A stretch of 32,616 bases of DNA from an uncultured Alphaproteobacteria bacterium (GCA_913062525.1 CAJXWA010000016.1:1-32616), one strand, 5' to 3'. Shown: positions 25,602 through 32,616, numbered from the stretch's first letter. Notes: generated by a model not told the origin, from the letters alone. Made by a program: numbers and translations.

Positions 25602-27628
25602 TTGTAAGACACTCTGGCGGCAAAGTTTCGGCCTTCTTCAGGAAGGGCAGCGAAGCGCTTGACGTAACGTTTGTCAAAGATGTTTTCGATACCAAAATCT
25701 AGAGTTACATTTTGGAAAGTGCCGTCTGACGGGGCATATCGATAATATAAATCATGCAGACCATATCCGGCACTTGCCACGTCGCCAGAGCCAACCTTGT
25801 CGTTTGCATCAACAAGTTTTGTCCGCCACCCAACGGTCGAAGACAAATCGGACATGACATAACTAATGTCTGATGTGAAAGTGAGCGGGACATTGTTTGA
25901 CAGGTATTCGCCTGTATCTCCGTTTTCGGCTTCTACATAGGAGGCTCCAAATTTTGCGGTGACAGCTTGAATGCTATATCCAGCCTCCACTTCCCAGCCC
26001 CATAATTTGGCGTTATCAATATTGGAATTGTCAGTGGTACCGCCAAAGACATCGACTTCTTGTGTTATGAAGTCTTTTCCTCTGCTCATGTGGATCGCGC
26101 CTTTTAGCTGCAGTTTGTCATTATCGCTGACTAGGCCGTCAAACTTAATACCGGTCCCAATTTCCAACGTCGTAACTGTCTCTGGTTTAAGGTCTGGGTT
26201 AGACACGAAGAAGTTATCTGGAACAGGGCCGCCACCTGGAAAATGAAGTCCCGATGGATAGAGTTCGGTCATGTTAGGCGCGCGGAACGCTTGTGCTAAG
26301 CTACCGAAGAACACAAGGTTTTCTGTGGGGTTGTAGCTCAGTGCGAGTTTCGGTGAAATCGCGCTCTCGTTCTGGCTGTTTCCTGTTTCGTCTTCACTTC
26401 GGTAATTATCAAAGCGTGCGGCAGGGATTATAAGGAATTTCCCGACACCAGTTTCAAACGAGATTTCATCTTGAATGTAAGCGCCCATGCTAATGGCTTG
26501 TGCATTTGGAACGCCAGGACGTGTGCCGTCACCAGTTGCCGTGCTGGTTCCATTCTGTGTGTCTTGGTAGATCTCTATGCCGTAAGAGATGGTTTGCGAA
26601 TGCGCGCCTGAATATTCAAATTTACTTTGGTTGTCCGCTGTGAAGCCCAGTGTTGTCAGCTCTCGAACTTGAACGCGGCCTAGGTTGGATCCGCTTATGT
26701 CTTCTTCTTCAACATCGGTATTGTTGACGTAGGCATGTAGTTTTAAGTTTAGCCAATCATTGTCCGGATTTTCGTATATATACCGGGCGCTTAACTGGTG
26801 ATCGCTAACTTTTTTATCCAAGAGCGGATTTGAAGTTGAGATGGATCCTGCGCCGTTATTTGGTTCTTGGCCCTCATTATTACTGCCTTGATATTGAAGT
26901 TTAACAGTGTGCCAATCGGCCGCTGTGACACCAGCCTTTAGAAGAGTGGAAATGAGATTGTCTTCGGTCGCCAACTCATCTCCGCCGCCGACCCTAATAT
27001 CATCAGAGGATCGGAAACTAATACTTCCAAGGACGTCAATATTTTCTGCGCGGCCATATGAGGTGATCGTCGAGGATAGTTCATTGTTTCCACTTCTGTA
27101 GCCTGCCGACGTGGTCGTTCCAAAACTCTCGCCAGGGTTTAGAATATCGGATGCATCTTTAGTTTCAAACGCGATCACACCACCGATACCGCCGCCGCCG
27201 TAGATGGAGGATGCGGCACCTTTCACGATTTCAACTTTTTTCAAAAGCGCAGGATCAAGGAAAAACCGCCCATCATGTGCGGCTTCGAAATTTTGGCGCC
27301 TGCCATCGATTAGTGTAATAATTGCTTCGGCATCAAACCCTCGAATACTGACGGTTTGACCGTTCCTGCGAGGACCGTTGACGACATCAACGCCGGGTAC
27401 CAGTTTCAATAAATCATCGATGTCACTTGAAAGTGCCGTGCCGGGTGCCTCTGGATCGACAGTTGAGACCATTCCAGGAACAGTAAAGGTGGATTGGGCG
27501 CTCCTCGTGGCGTACACGGTAACGGCATCAAGAGTGGATGCGTCGTCTGTTTCTTCAGCAGAAACGGATGTTAAAAGCGTCGTTGATAGAAGCGCAGCCA
27601 CGAGCGGCACGCAAGACATAATTCGCAT
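25595..27628 (-). CDS. hmuR: TonB-dependent outer-membrane haem receptor
   Basis: This 677-residue receptor has a signal peptide ending at about SVSA-EE (residue 24). The plug domain has VPGMVSTVDPE, VNGPRRNGQTVSIRGF and KVEIVKGAASSIYGGGGIGGVIAFETKDA. The barrel carries the haem-receptor pair FRAP (about 446-449) and NPDL (about 475-478) with His462 between them, the arrangement established for HemR-type receptors. The chain ends RVSYKW, with a C-terminal aromatic residue for outer-membrane assembly. AAGGA lies 5 bases before the ATG. It follows hemP by 84 bases. Haem or haemoprotein uptake is well supported. Confidence 0.94.
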   Translation of the reverse strand: MRIMSCVPLVAALLSTTLLTSVSAEETDDASTLDAVTVYATRSAQSTFTVPGMVSTVDPEAPGTALSSDIDDLLKLVPGVDVVNGPRRNGQTVSIRGFDAEAIITLIDGRRQNFEAAHDGRFFLDPALLKKVEIVKGAASSIYGGGGIGGVIAFETKDASDILNPGESFGTTTSAGYRSGNNELSSTITSYGRAENIDVLGSISFRSSDDIRVGGGDELATEDNLISTLLKAGVTAADWHTVKLQYQGSNNEGQEPNNGAGSISTSNPLLDKKVSDHQLSARYIYENPDNDWLNLKLHAYVNNTDVEEEDISGSNLGRVQVRELTTLGFTADNQSKFEYSGAHSQTISYGIEIYQDTQNGTSTATGDGTRPGVPNAQAISMGAYIQDEISFETGVGKFLIIPAARFDNYRSEDETGNSQNESAISPKLALSYNPTENLVFFGSLAQAFRAPNMTELYPSGLHFPGGGPVPDNFFVSNPDLKPETVTTLEIGTGIKFDGLVSDNDKLQLKGAIHMSRGKDFITQEVDVFGGTTDNSNIDNAKLWGWEVEAGYSIQAVTAKFGASYVEAENGDTGEYLSNNVPLTFTSDISYVMSDLSSTVGWRTKLVDANDKVGSGDVASAGYGLHDLYYRYAPSDGTFQNVTLDFGIENIFDKRYVKRFAALPEEGRNFAARVSYKW

Positions 27629-27712
27629 GGTAATCCTTACTTTTAAGAACTAGAGGCGATTGCTTGCTGCCTTGCTATCCGAGATGGAATGGCTGAGTGG
27701 CTTGCTACTAAC

Positions 27713-27889
27713 CTATTTTGTTAAGATCAATTTCCCGTTTCCAGTCAACCGAAGTTTGTATTCATAACCGTTGTGCAAAATCGACAATTCCCGGCCTGTT
27801 GAAAATATGTCGGAACTGTCGATTTTATTATCAGTTATCGTCAGTTGGCGGTATTTTTCAGCGATGGGTTTATCTTGGCGAACAGTCAT
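27713..27889 (-). CDS. hemP: Haem uptake protein HemP
   Basis: This small protein of 58 residues from the ATG at 27889 could alternatively start at a TTG at 27901 (62 residues). Neither start has a strong ribosome site; GAG 7 bases ahead favours the ATG. The C-terminal pattern IDSSDIFSTGRELSILHNGYEYKLRLTGNGKLILTK is the HemP signature (LFxG..LxIxHxGxxYxLRxTxxGKLILTK). HemP usually leads haem-uptake operons in proteobacteria and in some species is needed for receptor expression. A Fur-like box lies about 50 bases upstream. Confidence 0.9.
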   Translation of the reverse strand: MTVRQDKPIAEKYRQLTITDNKIDSSDIFSTGRELSILHNGYEYKLRLTGNGKLILTK

Positions 27890-27936
27890 AAAAATACTCA
27901 ATATTAAAGATCAAAGGCAGGAGCCATTGTTGCTTT

Positions 27937-27951
27937 TAAGAATGATTATCA
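27937..27951 (-). promoter_or_regulatory. Fur-like box ahead of the haem operon
   Basis: On the minus strand this reads TGATAATCATTCTTA, 12 of 14 defined positions of the 7-1-7 Fur consensus (TGATAAT-N-ATTATCA). It is flanked by an outer inverted repeat, GCTTTT (27932-27937) and AAAAGC (27951-27956). Iron repression by Fur is therefore likely; other alphaproteobacterial iron regulators (Irr, RirA) are not excluded. Confidence 0.68.
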
Positions 27952-27956
27952 AAAGC

Positions 27957-28266
27957 AATGATCTAAGTCAACTCGTTTAGAAAATTTTTGTGTATTTGGG
28001 GGGGGATGACCCCCTGAGGGAGAATGCGGTGCCAAATGGAAGGAGCAGCAGAGCTTAAAGGATCTCAGTTGCTTAACAACAAGAGTAATTTATGCGGTGA
28101 GTCGAAAAGATATGAGGGAATGTATTTCAGAAGTTTGAAGAAAAGGTGAGGAGAGATAGTTGAGCCCGCGGTCCAAGGGAATAGATTTCCCTCTCCCGAA
28201 TTAGCTCAAAGCAGCCTTCACCTTTTCATAAAATCTTGTGGCACCAATTTTGGCGCAATCTAAAAT
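27957..28266. other. Gene-free stretch with two stem structures
   Basis: About 310 bases lie between the hemP control region and the RRM gene with no credible coding frame. They hold a run of eight Gs with a small GGGGG-ATGA-CCCCC hairpin (27998-28014) and a nested three-part stem structure (28140-28227), described separately. The right-hand part would be the 3' untranslated region of the RRM gene. Confidence 0.5.
28140..28227. ncRNA. Candidate structured RNA: three nested stems
   Basis: Three inverted repeats are nested: outer GAAAAGGTGA (28140-28149) with TCACCTTTTC (28218-28227), middle TTGAGC (28160-28165) with GCTCAA (28204-28209), inner AGGGAA (28176-28181) with TTCCCT (28187-28192). 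Twenty-two perfect base pairs in one 88-base element are unlikely by chance. It lies about 40 bases past the RRM stop on the minus strand, so it could be that gene's 3' end or a separate small RNA on either strand. A competing pairing, GGAGAG (28150-28155) with CTCTCC (28191-28196), is also possible. Confidence 0.45.
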
Positions 28267-28503
28267 CTATTTTGCAGGCTTAACGCGAATTTTTCTTTTA
28301 TGTACTTTAGAGCCATGTAATTTTTCAATGGCAACCATAGCATCTTCTTCAAGTTCCATTTCGACAAAGCCAAAGCCCTTTGAAGCACCTGTTTCGCTAT
28401 CTAAAACAAGGTTAAAAGCTGTCACATTGCCATGGGCCTTGAAGAGTTCTTCTAAACTTGGTTCGTCAAATTCATGTGGTAGATTGAGGACGATGAGTTT
28501 CAT
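28267..28503 (-). CDS. Single-domain RRM RNA-binding protein
   Basis: This 78-residue protein is almost entirely one RNA-recognition motif. RNP2 is LIVLNL (residues 3-8) and RNP1 is KGFGFVEM (42-49), with the usual beta-alpha-beta-beta-alpha-beta spacing. A basic tail ends VHKRKIRVKPAK. Bacterial single-RRM proteins of this size bind single-stranded RNA, and in several groups they are cold-inducible. GGAAC lies 5 bases before the ATG, and the leader is AT-rich. The unknown 134-residue gene lies upstream on the same strand, separated by a hairpin. Confidence 0.92.
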   Translation of the reverse strand: MKLIVLNLPHEFDEPSLEELFKAHGNVTAFNLVLDSETGASKGFGFVEMELEEDAMVAIEKLHGSKVHKRKIRVKPAK

Positions 28504-28555
28504 TTCGGTTCCGATAAAAATAAAAAGTATAGTTTTAAGTGTATATAAGAATAAA

Positions 28556-28568
28556 GCTTCAGCGAAGC
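28556..28568 (-). terminator. Terminator-like hairpin between the 134-residue gene and the RRM gene
   Basis: On the minus strand GCTTC-GCT-GAAGC is followed by TTTATTCTT, a compact stem with a U-rich tail. It lies 16 bases after the stop at 28584 and before the RRM gene, suggesting that the two genes are at least partly transcribed separately. Confidence 0.5.
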
Positions 28569-28583
28569 CAAATTTATTTCAAG

Positions 28584-28988
28584 CTAAAGCTTCAATACTT
28601 TGAGCGTTCCTGTGATGCCGAGAGTTTCTTTAGCCGCTTGGATTCTGTCGTTTAAATCCGCCAATTTTTCCATGGCGGCTTCTTCCTCGGGCTCATTCTT
28701 TGTGCCGTTTTCAGCGTGCTCAGATTTAATGTGTTCGACTTTTGATTTTGCGCGGCCGCGGTTTACCAAATCAGTCATGAGGTCCATCTGTGTTTCGACA
28801 GAGGCGACTTCCTCAATAGCCAAACCAAGCGATTGAAGCTCGTTAATATCAGGCAATTCATCACAAAAACCAAAAACAACTTTGTTATGGCGATAGCCAA
28901 ATTTCTCGACGATGCATTTTTTCTTAATCTCATCGATGTCCAGCCGATAGTCACTCTTTGGCTTAGGCGTGAGTTTAAACATTTGCAT
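28584..28988 (-). CDS. Unrecognised small acidic/coiled protein
   Basis: The open frame reaches a TTG at 29120 (178 residues), but its first 44 codons run through a large hairpin and look non-coding. The ATG at 28988 has AGGA 8 bases upstream and gives 134 residues (MQMFKLTPKPKSDYRLDIDE...). I do not recognise the family. The first half has short beta-like stretches (KVVFGFCDELPDI); the middle is helical and charged; a Glu/Asn-rich linker (ENGTKNEPEEEAAM) precedes an amphipathic helix (LADLNDRIQAAKETLGI). There is no signal peptide or membrane helix. The neighbouring RRM gene hints at a cytosolic role but does not define it. Confidence 0.7.
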   Translation of the reverse strand: MQMFKLTPKPKSDYRLDIDEIKKKCIVEKFGYRHNKVVFGFCDELPDINELQSLGLAIEEVASVETQMDLMTDLVNRGRAKSKVEHIKSEHAENGTKNEPEEEAAMEKLADLNDRIQAAKETLGITGTLKVLKL

Positions 28989-29076
28989 GATGTCGGTCCT
29001 GTGTTTTAGGAGGGACAAGGCCCTGCTACATGAAATTTCTGCTTCGGATGATGGCTTCGAGCCCACATTGCCCGAT

Positions 29077-29110
29077 ACGGCGCTTGGCGCACTTCTAGCG
29101 CAAGCGCCGT
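29077..29110. repeat. Long GC-rich hairpin upstream of the 134-residue gene
   Basis: ACGGCGCTTG (29077-29086) pairs perfectly with CAAGCGCCGT (29101-29110). After a single bulged base, GCG/CGC pairs extend the stem toward a loop of about seven bases. It lies in the 293-base gap between divergent genes, about 90 bases before the minus-strand start. It could be a leader structure, a terminator remnant or a dispersed repeat element. Confidence 0.6.
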
Positions 29111-29239
29111 TTGAGGGCAAGTAAACATGCGAAGTACATGTATATATCCATTATTTCAAGGCATCCAAACGAGTTTGCGGCCGCCGCCCGAATGGTGATG
29201 AATTGTCCAGTATGGACCAAAGTTGGCATTTCGTTTTAT

Positions 29240-29250
29240 AGTACACTAAA
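29240..29250 (+). promoter_or_regulatory. Possible half-site of the first TetR operator
   Basis: AGTACACTAAA, 32 bases upstream of the hydrolase start, is identical to an 11-base stretch of operator copy 2 at 15558-15568 (minus strand) and shares nine bases with copy 1. The other half of the dyad is not conserved. Confidence 0.3.
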
Positions 29251-29281
29251 TAAAGACAATAAATCACACAGGTAACAACCC

Positions 29282-30142
29282 ATGGGCCCGACCTCAAACA
29301 GTTATATTTCGCAACGCATTAAACTTCATTATGTTGATTGGGGTAACGCAGAAGCGCCGCCGTTACTATTAATACACGGGGGGCGTGACCACTGTAGAAA
29401 CTGGGATTGGGTCGCGGAGGAATTACGTCAAGACTGGCATGTGATTGCTCCTGACTTGCGAGGGCATGGAGACAGCGGCTGGTCAACCGATGGTAATTAT
29501 AATATCCAAAGCTATATCTACGATATTGCGCAGCTTGTCCATCAAATGGAGTTAAGTCCTGTGACCATTGTTTCTCATTCCATGGGCGGAAATATAGCGT
29601 TGCGTTATACGGGTCTTTATCCAGAAAATGTCAGAAAGCTTGTTGCCATAGAAGGTCTTGGCCCCTCTCCAAAACTGATAGAAGAGGGCAAAGCGGTGCC
29701 GACAGCTAAGCGTTGGCGTGACTGGATTGACCAAAAGCGAGCAGCAAGTGCCCGCGCGCACCGTCGGTACGAGACCTTTGATGATGCCCTTTCTCGCATG
29801 AAGGGGGAAAATGGGCATTTATCTGATGCGCAAGCTCTGCACCTCACGAAACACGCGGTGAACCAGAATGAAGATGGGACTTTCAGCTGGAAATTTGATC
29901 ATTACATGCGCGTTTGGGCACCTTTCGACATTCACCATGAAGAAACGGAGAAGCTTTGGGGGGAGATAACTTGCCCGACCATGCTGTGCTACGGAAATGA
30001 CAGTTGGGCCTCAAATCCAGCGGAAGATGGGCGTCTTAAATATTTTAAAAATGCGACTGTGAAAAATTACGAAAATGCCGGCCATTGGCTGCATCACGAT
30101 CAATTCGATACCTTCATATCAGATTTGAGGGAATTTTTGTAA
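29282..30142 (+). CDS. Alpha/beta hydrolase with Ser nucleophile
   Basis: This 286-residue cytosolic enzyme has no signal peptide. The fold shows oxyanion motif LLIHGGRDHCRNWDWVAEEL, APDLRGHGDSGWS, nucleophile elbow VSHSMGGNIAL with Ser100, and catalytic His268 in ENAGHWLHHDQ. A helical cap region lies at about 140-220. The family includes esterases, C-C bond hydrolases and lactonases; no specific substrate is evident. It contrasts with the secreted Asp-type hydrolase at 17916. AGG lies about 9 bases before the ATG. It is a single-gene unit converging on the DUF2189 gene across a hairpin. An operator-like half-site lies just upstream. Confidence 0.9.
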   Translation: MGPTSNSYISQRIKLHYVDWGNAEAPPLLLIHGGRDHCRNWDWVAEELRQDWHVIAPDLRGHGDSGWSTDGNYNIQSYIYDIAQLVHQMELSPVTIVSHSMGGNIALRYTGLYPENVRKLVAIEGLGPSPKLIEEGKAVPTAKRWRDWIDQKRAASARAHRRYETFDDALSRMKGENGHLSDAQALHLTKHAVNQNEDGTFSWKFDHYMRVWAPFDIHHEETEKLWGEITCPTMLCYGNDSWASNPAEDGRLKYFKNATVKNYENAGHWLHHDQFDTFISDLREFL

Positions 30143-30185
30143 TTAAGAGGAATTCTTGAGGATGAATAAACACTGGGCTGGTGCC

Positions 30186-30209
30186 TTTGGGCTGGTGACC
30201 CAACCCAAA
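30186..30209. terminator. Hairpin between convergent hydrolase and DUF2189 genes
   Basis: TTTGGG (30186-30191) pairs with CCCAAA (30204-30209), and TGG with CCA inside, around loop TGAC with one C-A mismatch. Its place in the 90-base convergent gap fits a shared terminator, though no strong U-run is seen. Confidence 0.45.
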
Positions 30210-30232
30210 TCGTCTTGCGTTACGCATGATTT

Positions 30233-31132
30233 TTAGTCGCTTTTATTGCCCGCTACAAGCATTCCTGTTGAATGAGATATGCCGTCAGCAAGATCACCGG
30301 ACATGACTTGTTTATAGGCGTGCCAGGTCGCATGACCGATAAGGGGGAGTGTGATTATTAAACCGATTCCTGCTGTCACAAGGCCAATGCCAATGAAAAC
30401 GACGATCATGGCAGCCCATAGGATCATTGCATTGCGGTTCCGAATAACCGCAGCTGCACTAGTGAAAAGGGACGGAACGAGTACTGATTTACGATCCATC
30501 ATCATCGGCATGGAGAAGGCACCGACAAGGAAGATGCCTGTAGCAAAAACAGCCCCCACAATGGCAATGGAAATCCCGAAATAAACACCTTCCATACTGA
30601 ATGTACGCATTAGGATAATTTCCCAATCAGGCATGACACCCTTAAAATTCAGAGCAAAAACCGTGAAGGATATACGGATCCACACTTGAAAAATAAAGGC
30701 GAGCGCCACACCGAAACCAAAAATGCCAAGCTTGTTGTATCGGGCAGCGGTTATTGCCGTCCAAAGAGACGGTTTTTCGCCCGCTGCATGGCATCGGCTG
30801 ATTTCATAGTAACCGATCCCAACAGCAGGGCCTACTAGAAGAAAACCGGTCAAACCGGGCAAAATCAAGTATGGCCACCCCATGAAATAGAAGCCGAAAG
30901 ATAAAATTAGACCGCAGATAATGAATAGAGTGGCATAACTGATACTGACGAAAGTGTTCGCTTTTAAATCAGACCAGCCAGCTGAGAGCCACTTCCAGAC
31001 ATCATCCGTGTGCACTTCAGTAATCAGAGCCATTTCCTTGATCAGCAGCAGATCTCTGTGCGGTTGGTCATTGGAATGCGGTTTACTTGTCTGTGAAGTG
31101 TTCTTGGACGGAACTTCATTCTCATTTATCAT
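30233..31132 (-). CDS. DUF2189 integral membrane protein
   Basis: This 299-residue protein has a hydrophilic N-terminus of about 45 residues followed by about six membrane helices. The family signature is visible as WLSAGWSDLKANTFVSISYATLFIICGLIL, then LPGLTGFLLVGPAVGIGYYEISR and, near the end, LIITLPLIGHATWHAYKQVM. DUF2189 proteins are common in alpha- and betaproteobacteria; some are annotated as cytochrome c oxidase subunit I-like, but no haem-ligand pattern supports that here. The function is unknown. The acyl-CoA dehydrogenase upstream on the same strand ends 87 bases before it. Confidence 0.88.
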   Translation of the reverse strand: MINENEVPSKNTSQTSKPHSNDQPHRDLLLIKEMALITEVHTDDVWKWLSAGWSDLKANTFVSISYATLFIICGLILSFGFYFMGWPYLILPGLTGFLLVGPAVGIGYYEISRCHAAGEKPSLWTAITAARYNKLGIFGFGVALAFIFQVWIRISFTVFALNFKGVMPDWEIILMRTFSMEGVYFGISIAIVGAVFATGIFLVGAFSMPMMMDRKSVLVPSLFTSAAAVIRNRNAMILWAAMIVVFIGIGLVTAGIGLIITLPLIGHATWHAYKQVMSGDLADGISHSTGMLVAGNKSD

Positions 31133-31219
31133 GCTTCTCTTCCAGTATCGATGCGCTCAAGAAACTTAATTGTATTCCGGAGTATAGTAAAGCGACCTGC
31201 TTCAAGGATTGTCCCCAGC

Positions 31220-32413
31220 TTATAATCTTAGAATTGTTTTCGCCGCGACATTTCTCAGGACTTCAGAAGAGCCGCCAGCAATCGTTTTCATGCGATTGCT
31301 CAAGTACATTGGCATGAAGGTAATTCCATTTTCTGGACCAACCGGTACTACATTTGTACCGATGTCTAATGCCTCTGGCTGGTGGGGAGCGGCATAGTAG
31401 CCTAAGACGTCAACACCAAGTTCATCTGCGCGTTGAACGAGTTCTGAATGTTGTAGTTTTTGCAAAGATGAGGCTGCACCGGGCCTTTTCCCCGCACTCA
31501 ATTTTGAGAGAACCCGTTGTTCAGAGGCTTCAAGAACCATAGTCTCAATGGACAGCGCTGCAAACTTTTGTTTAAACGCCACATCGTTTGAAAGTAGTTT
31601 TCCGTCAACGACAGTTTCCGCTGCCAGTTTCTCTACTCGATCCAATGTTCTTCTAAGCTCGATGGAGCCCATACTGAAGCGTTCAAATTCGAGTAGGTAT
31701 TTGGCCACCGTCCAGCCTTCATTTTCTTCTGCAACGCGGTTTATTTTTGGCACACGCACATCATCGAAAAACACTTGATTAAGTTCGTGAGCCCCGGCGA
31801 TATTGATGATTGGTTTAACGGTAATTCCCGGAGTGTTCATGTCGATGAGTAAAAAGGAAATACCTTGCTGTTGTTTCCCCTCCTTCGAGGTGCGCACAAG
31901 TGCAAACATCATGTTCGCGTGCTGGGCATAACTGGTCCAGATTTTCGTCCCATTGACGATGTAATCATCCCCGTCAGAGACTGCCATAGTGCTCAAAGAG
32001 GCAAGATCTGACCCTGATCCCGGCTCAGAATATCCCTGACACCAGATATCGTCACCGCTTAATATTCTAGGGAGATAATGAGCCTTTTGTTCTGCCGAGC
32101 CGTGCCCAATTAACATGGGACCACACATGCGCAGGCTCATGGGAATTAATGCCGGTGCTTTCGCGCGCACGCACTCCTTCGAGAAAATGTAGCGTTGATT
32201 GAGTGTCCAGCCAGTTCCGCCATATTCTTTCGGCCAATCAGGCGCGGCCCAACCCTTTGAGTTCAAAATGCGCTGCCATGCCATAGAACTTTCTAGGTCC
32301 TGCCAAAGACTACTCCTTTTATGGGAAGCACTTCGAAGCTCTTCACTCAGCATTTCGGTCAACGACTGCCGTATCTCAGTTTGAAATTTTTGATCCGCTG
32401 AAGACAAAAGCAT
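31220..32413 (-). CDS. Acyl-CoA dehydrogenase (FadE/PimC-like)
   Basis: This 397-residue FAD enzyme makes the alpha-beta double bond in an acyl-CoA and passes electrons to ETF. Family features in order: helical N-domain with PDWPKEYGGTGW; the beta-domain motif WCQGYSEPGSGSDLASL; VNGTKIWTSYAQHA; FDDVRVP; and the C-terminal IAGGSSEVLRNVAAKTIL. At the C-terminal site where medium-chain enzymes have the catalytic Glu (YEGT) this protein has Gly. Glu244 in LLEFERFSMG aligns with the isovaleryl-CoA dehydrogenase-type catalytic Glu and is the likely base. The sequence looks like the group acting on branched, dicarboxylic or steroid-type acyl-CoAs. AAGGA lies 9 bases before the ATG. Confidence 0.92.
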   Translation of the reverse strand: MLLSSADQKFQTEIRQSLTEMLSEELRSASHKRSSLWQDLESSMAWQRILNSKGWAAPDWPKEYGGTGWTLNQRYIFSKECVRAKAPALIPMSLRMCGPMLIGHGSAEQKAHYLPRILSGDDIWCQGYSEPGSGSDLASLSTMAVSDGDDYIVNGTKIWTSYAQHANMMFALVRTSKEGKQQQGISFLLIDMNTPGITVKPIINIAGAHELNQVFFDDVRVPKINRVAEENEGWTVAKYLLEFERFSMGSIELRRTLDRVEKLAAETVVDGKLLSNDVAFKQKFAALSIETMVLEASEQRVLSKLSAGKRPGAASSLQKLQHSELVQRADELGVDVLGYYAAPHQPEALDIGTNVVPVGPENGITFMPMYLSNRMKTIAGGSSEVLRNVAAKTILRL

Positions 32414-32616
32414 TTTCTGGTTCCTTCCAGTTTTTTCTCTCAGCCTAGAACATCGGAACAGTATTCGACAACAGATAAATGTAATGTAGGGCGTAACGCG
32501 CGGCGCTTAGGCAGAGGGTTTGATCTTTTCAATTAGATCTTTCATCGCGATCGTCGAGGAATGAATAGCCCCTAGTTTCCTAGACACTTTCTTGTTTTAT
32601 TTTTTGCTGTTTTTCG

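Noticed and set aside
29052-29064. tRNA-like T-loop sequence (GGCTTCGAGCC)
   Set aside because: No acceptor, D or anticodon stem can be built around it.
28989-29120. N-terminal extension of the 134-residue protein to a TTG start
   Set aside because: The extension runs through a GC-rich hairpin, has Ser/Ala-rich composition unlike the rest and has no ribosome site. The ATG at 28988 has one.
32507-32587. Minus-strand 26-codon frame ending KDLIEKIKPSA
   Set aside because: It looks like a protein C-terminus, but an in-frame stop closes it just upstream within the window, and it has no convincing start. No gene can be claimed.
1-32616. CRISPR array, prophage, insertion sequence or defence island
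   Set aside because: I found no regularly spaced repeats, transposase, integrase, restriction or toxin-antitoxin genes. The paired TetR sites are operators, not arrays.

Overview
This window looks like chromosomal sequence from a free-living, probably marine, alphaproteobacterium. That view rests on the mix of families: a BCCT osmolyte transporter, a TSUP anion exporter, an alphaproteobacterial-style hybrid histidine kinase, a HemP-led haem operon, a DUF2189 membrane protein, and PPOX and DUF1348 enzymes. Base composition is moderate, near 45-50% GC by eye. The order cannot be fixed from this sequence alone. I see no rRNA, tRNA, CRISPR array, insertion sequence, integrase or phage gene.

Left part (1-9100). 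The window opens inside a MarC-family membrane protein, followed by a peptide-deformylase-like gene that has lost several catalytic residues. A BCCT transporter comes next and converges on a PAS-rich hybrid sensor kinase. Upstream of the kinase, on the same strand, is a TSUP permease. A small membrane protein and an HlyD/YibH-type membrane-fusion protein form a two-gene unit. They are followed by the remains of a periplasmic solute-binding-like gene broken by a stop codon and a frameshift.

Middle part (9100-20040). A membrane-anchored YtcJ-type amidohydrolase lies next to a three-gene operon: an MMPL/RND protein, a periplasmic LolA-like protein and an outer-membrane barrel. Together these could span the whole envelope. 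A divergent TetR gene faces that operon across a 206-bp gap holding two copies of a 23-bp inverted-repeat operator. A nitroreductase follows. A second TetR gene then faces an operon of a secreted Asp-nucleophile alpha/beta hydrolase, a PPOX flavin/haem-type protein and a DUF1348 protein. Two 18-bp operator copies lie between this TetR and the hydrolase.

Right part (20040-32616). A tightly packed minus-strand operon encodes complete haem acquisition: HemP, a FRAP/NPDL haem receptor, its own TonB, a HemS-type haem-handling protein, its own ExbB and ExbD, and the HmuTUV ABC importer. A Fur-like box lies ahead of hemP. Beyond it are a gene-free stretch with a nested stem structure, an RRM RNA-binding protein, an unrecognised 134-residue protein, a cytosolic Ser-type alpha/beta hydrolase, a DUF2189 protein and an acyl-CoA dehydrogenase.

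No wholly new defence or mobile system is evident. The most unusual items are the inactivated deformylase paralogue, the nested RNA-like structure near 28140-28227, the paired TetR operators, and the freshly broken solute-binding gene.
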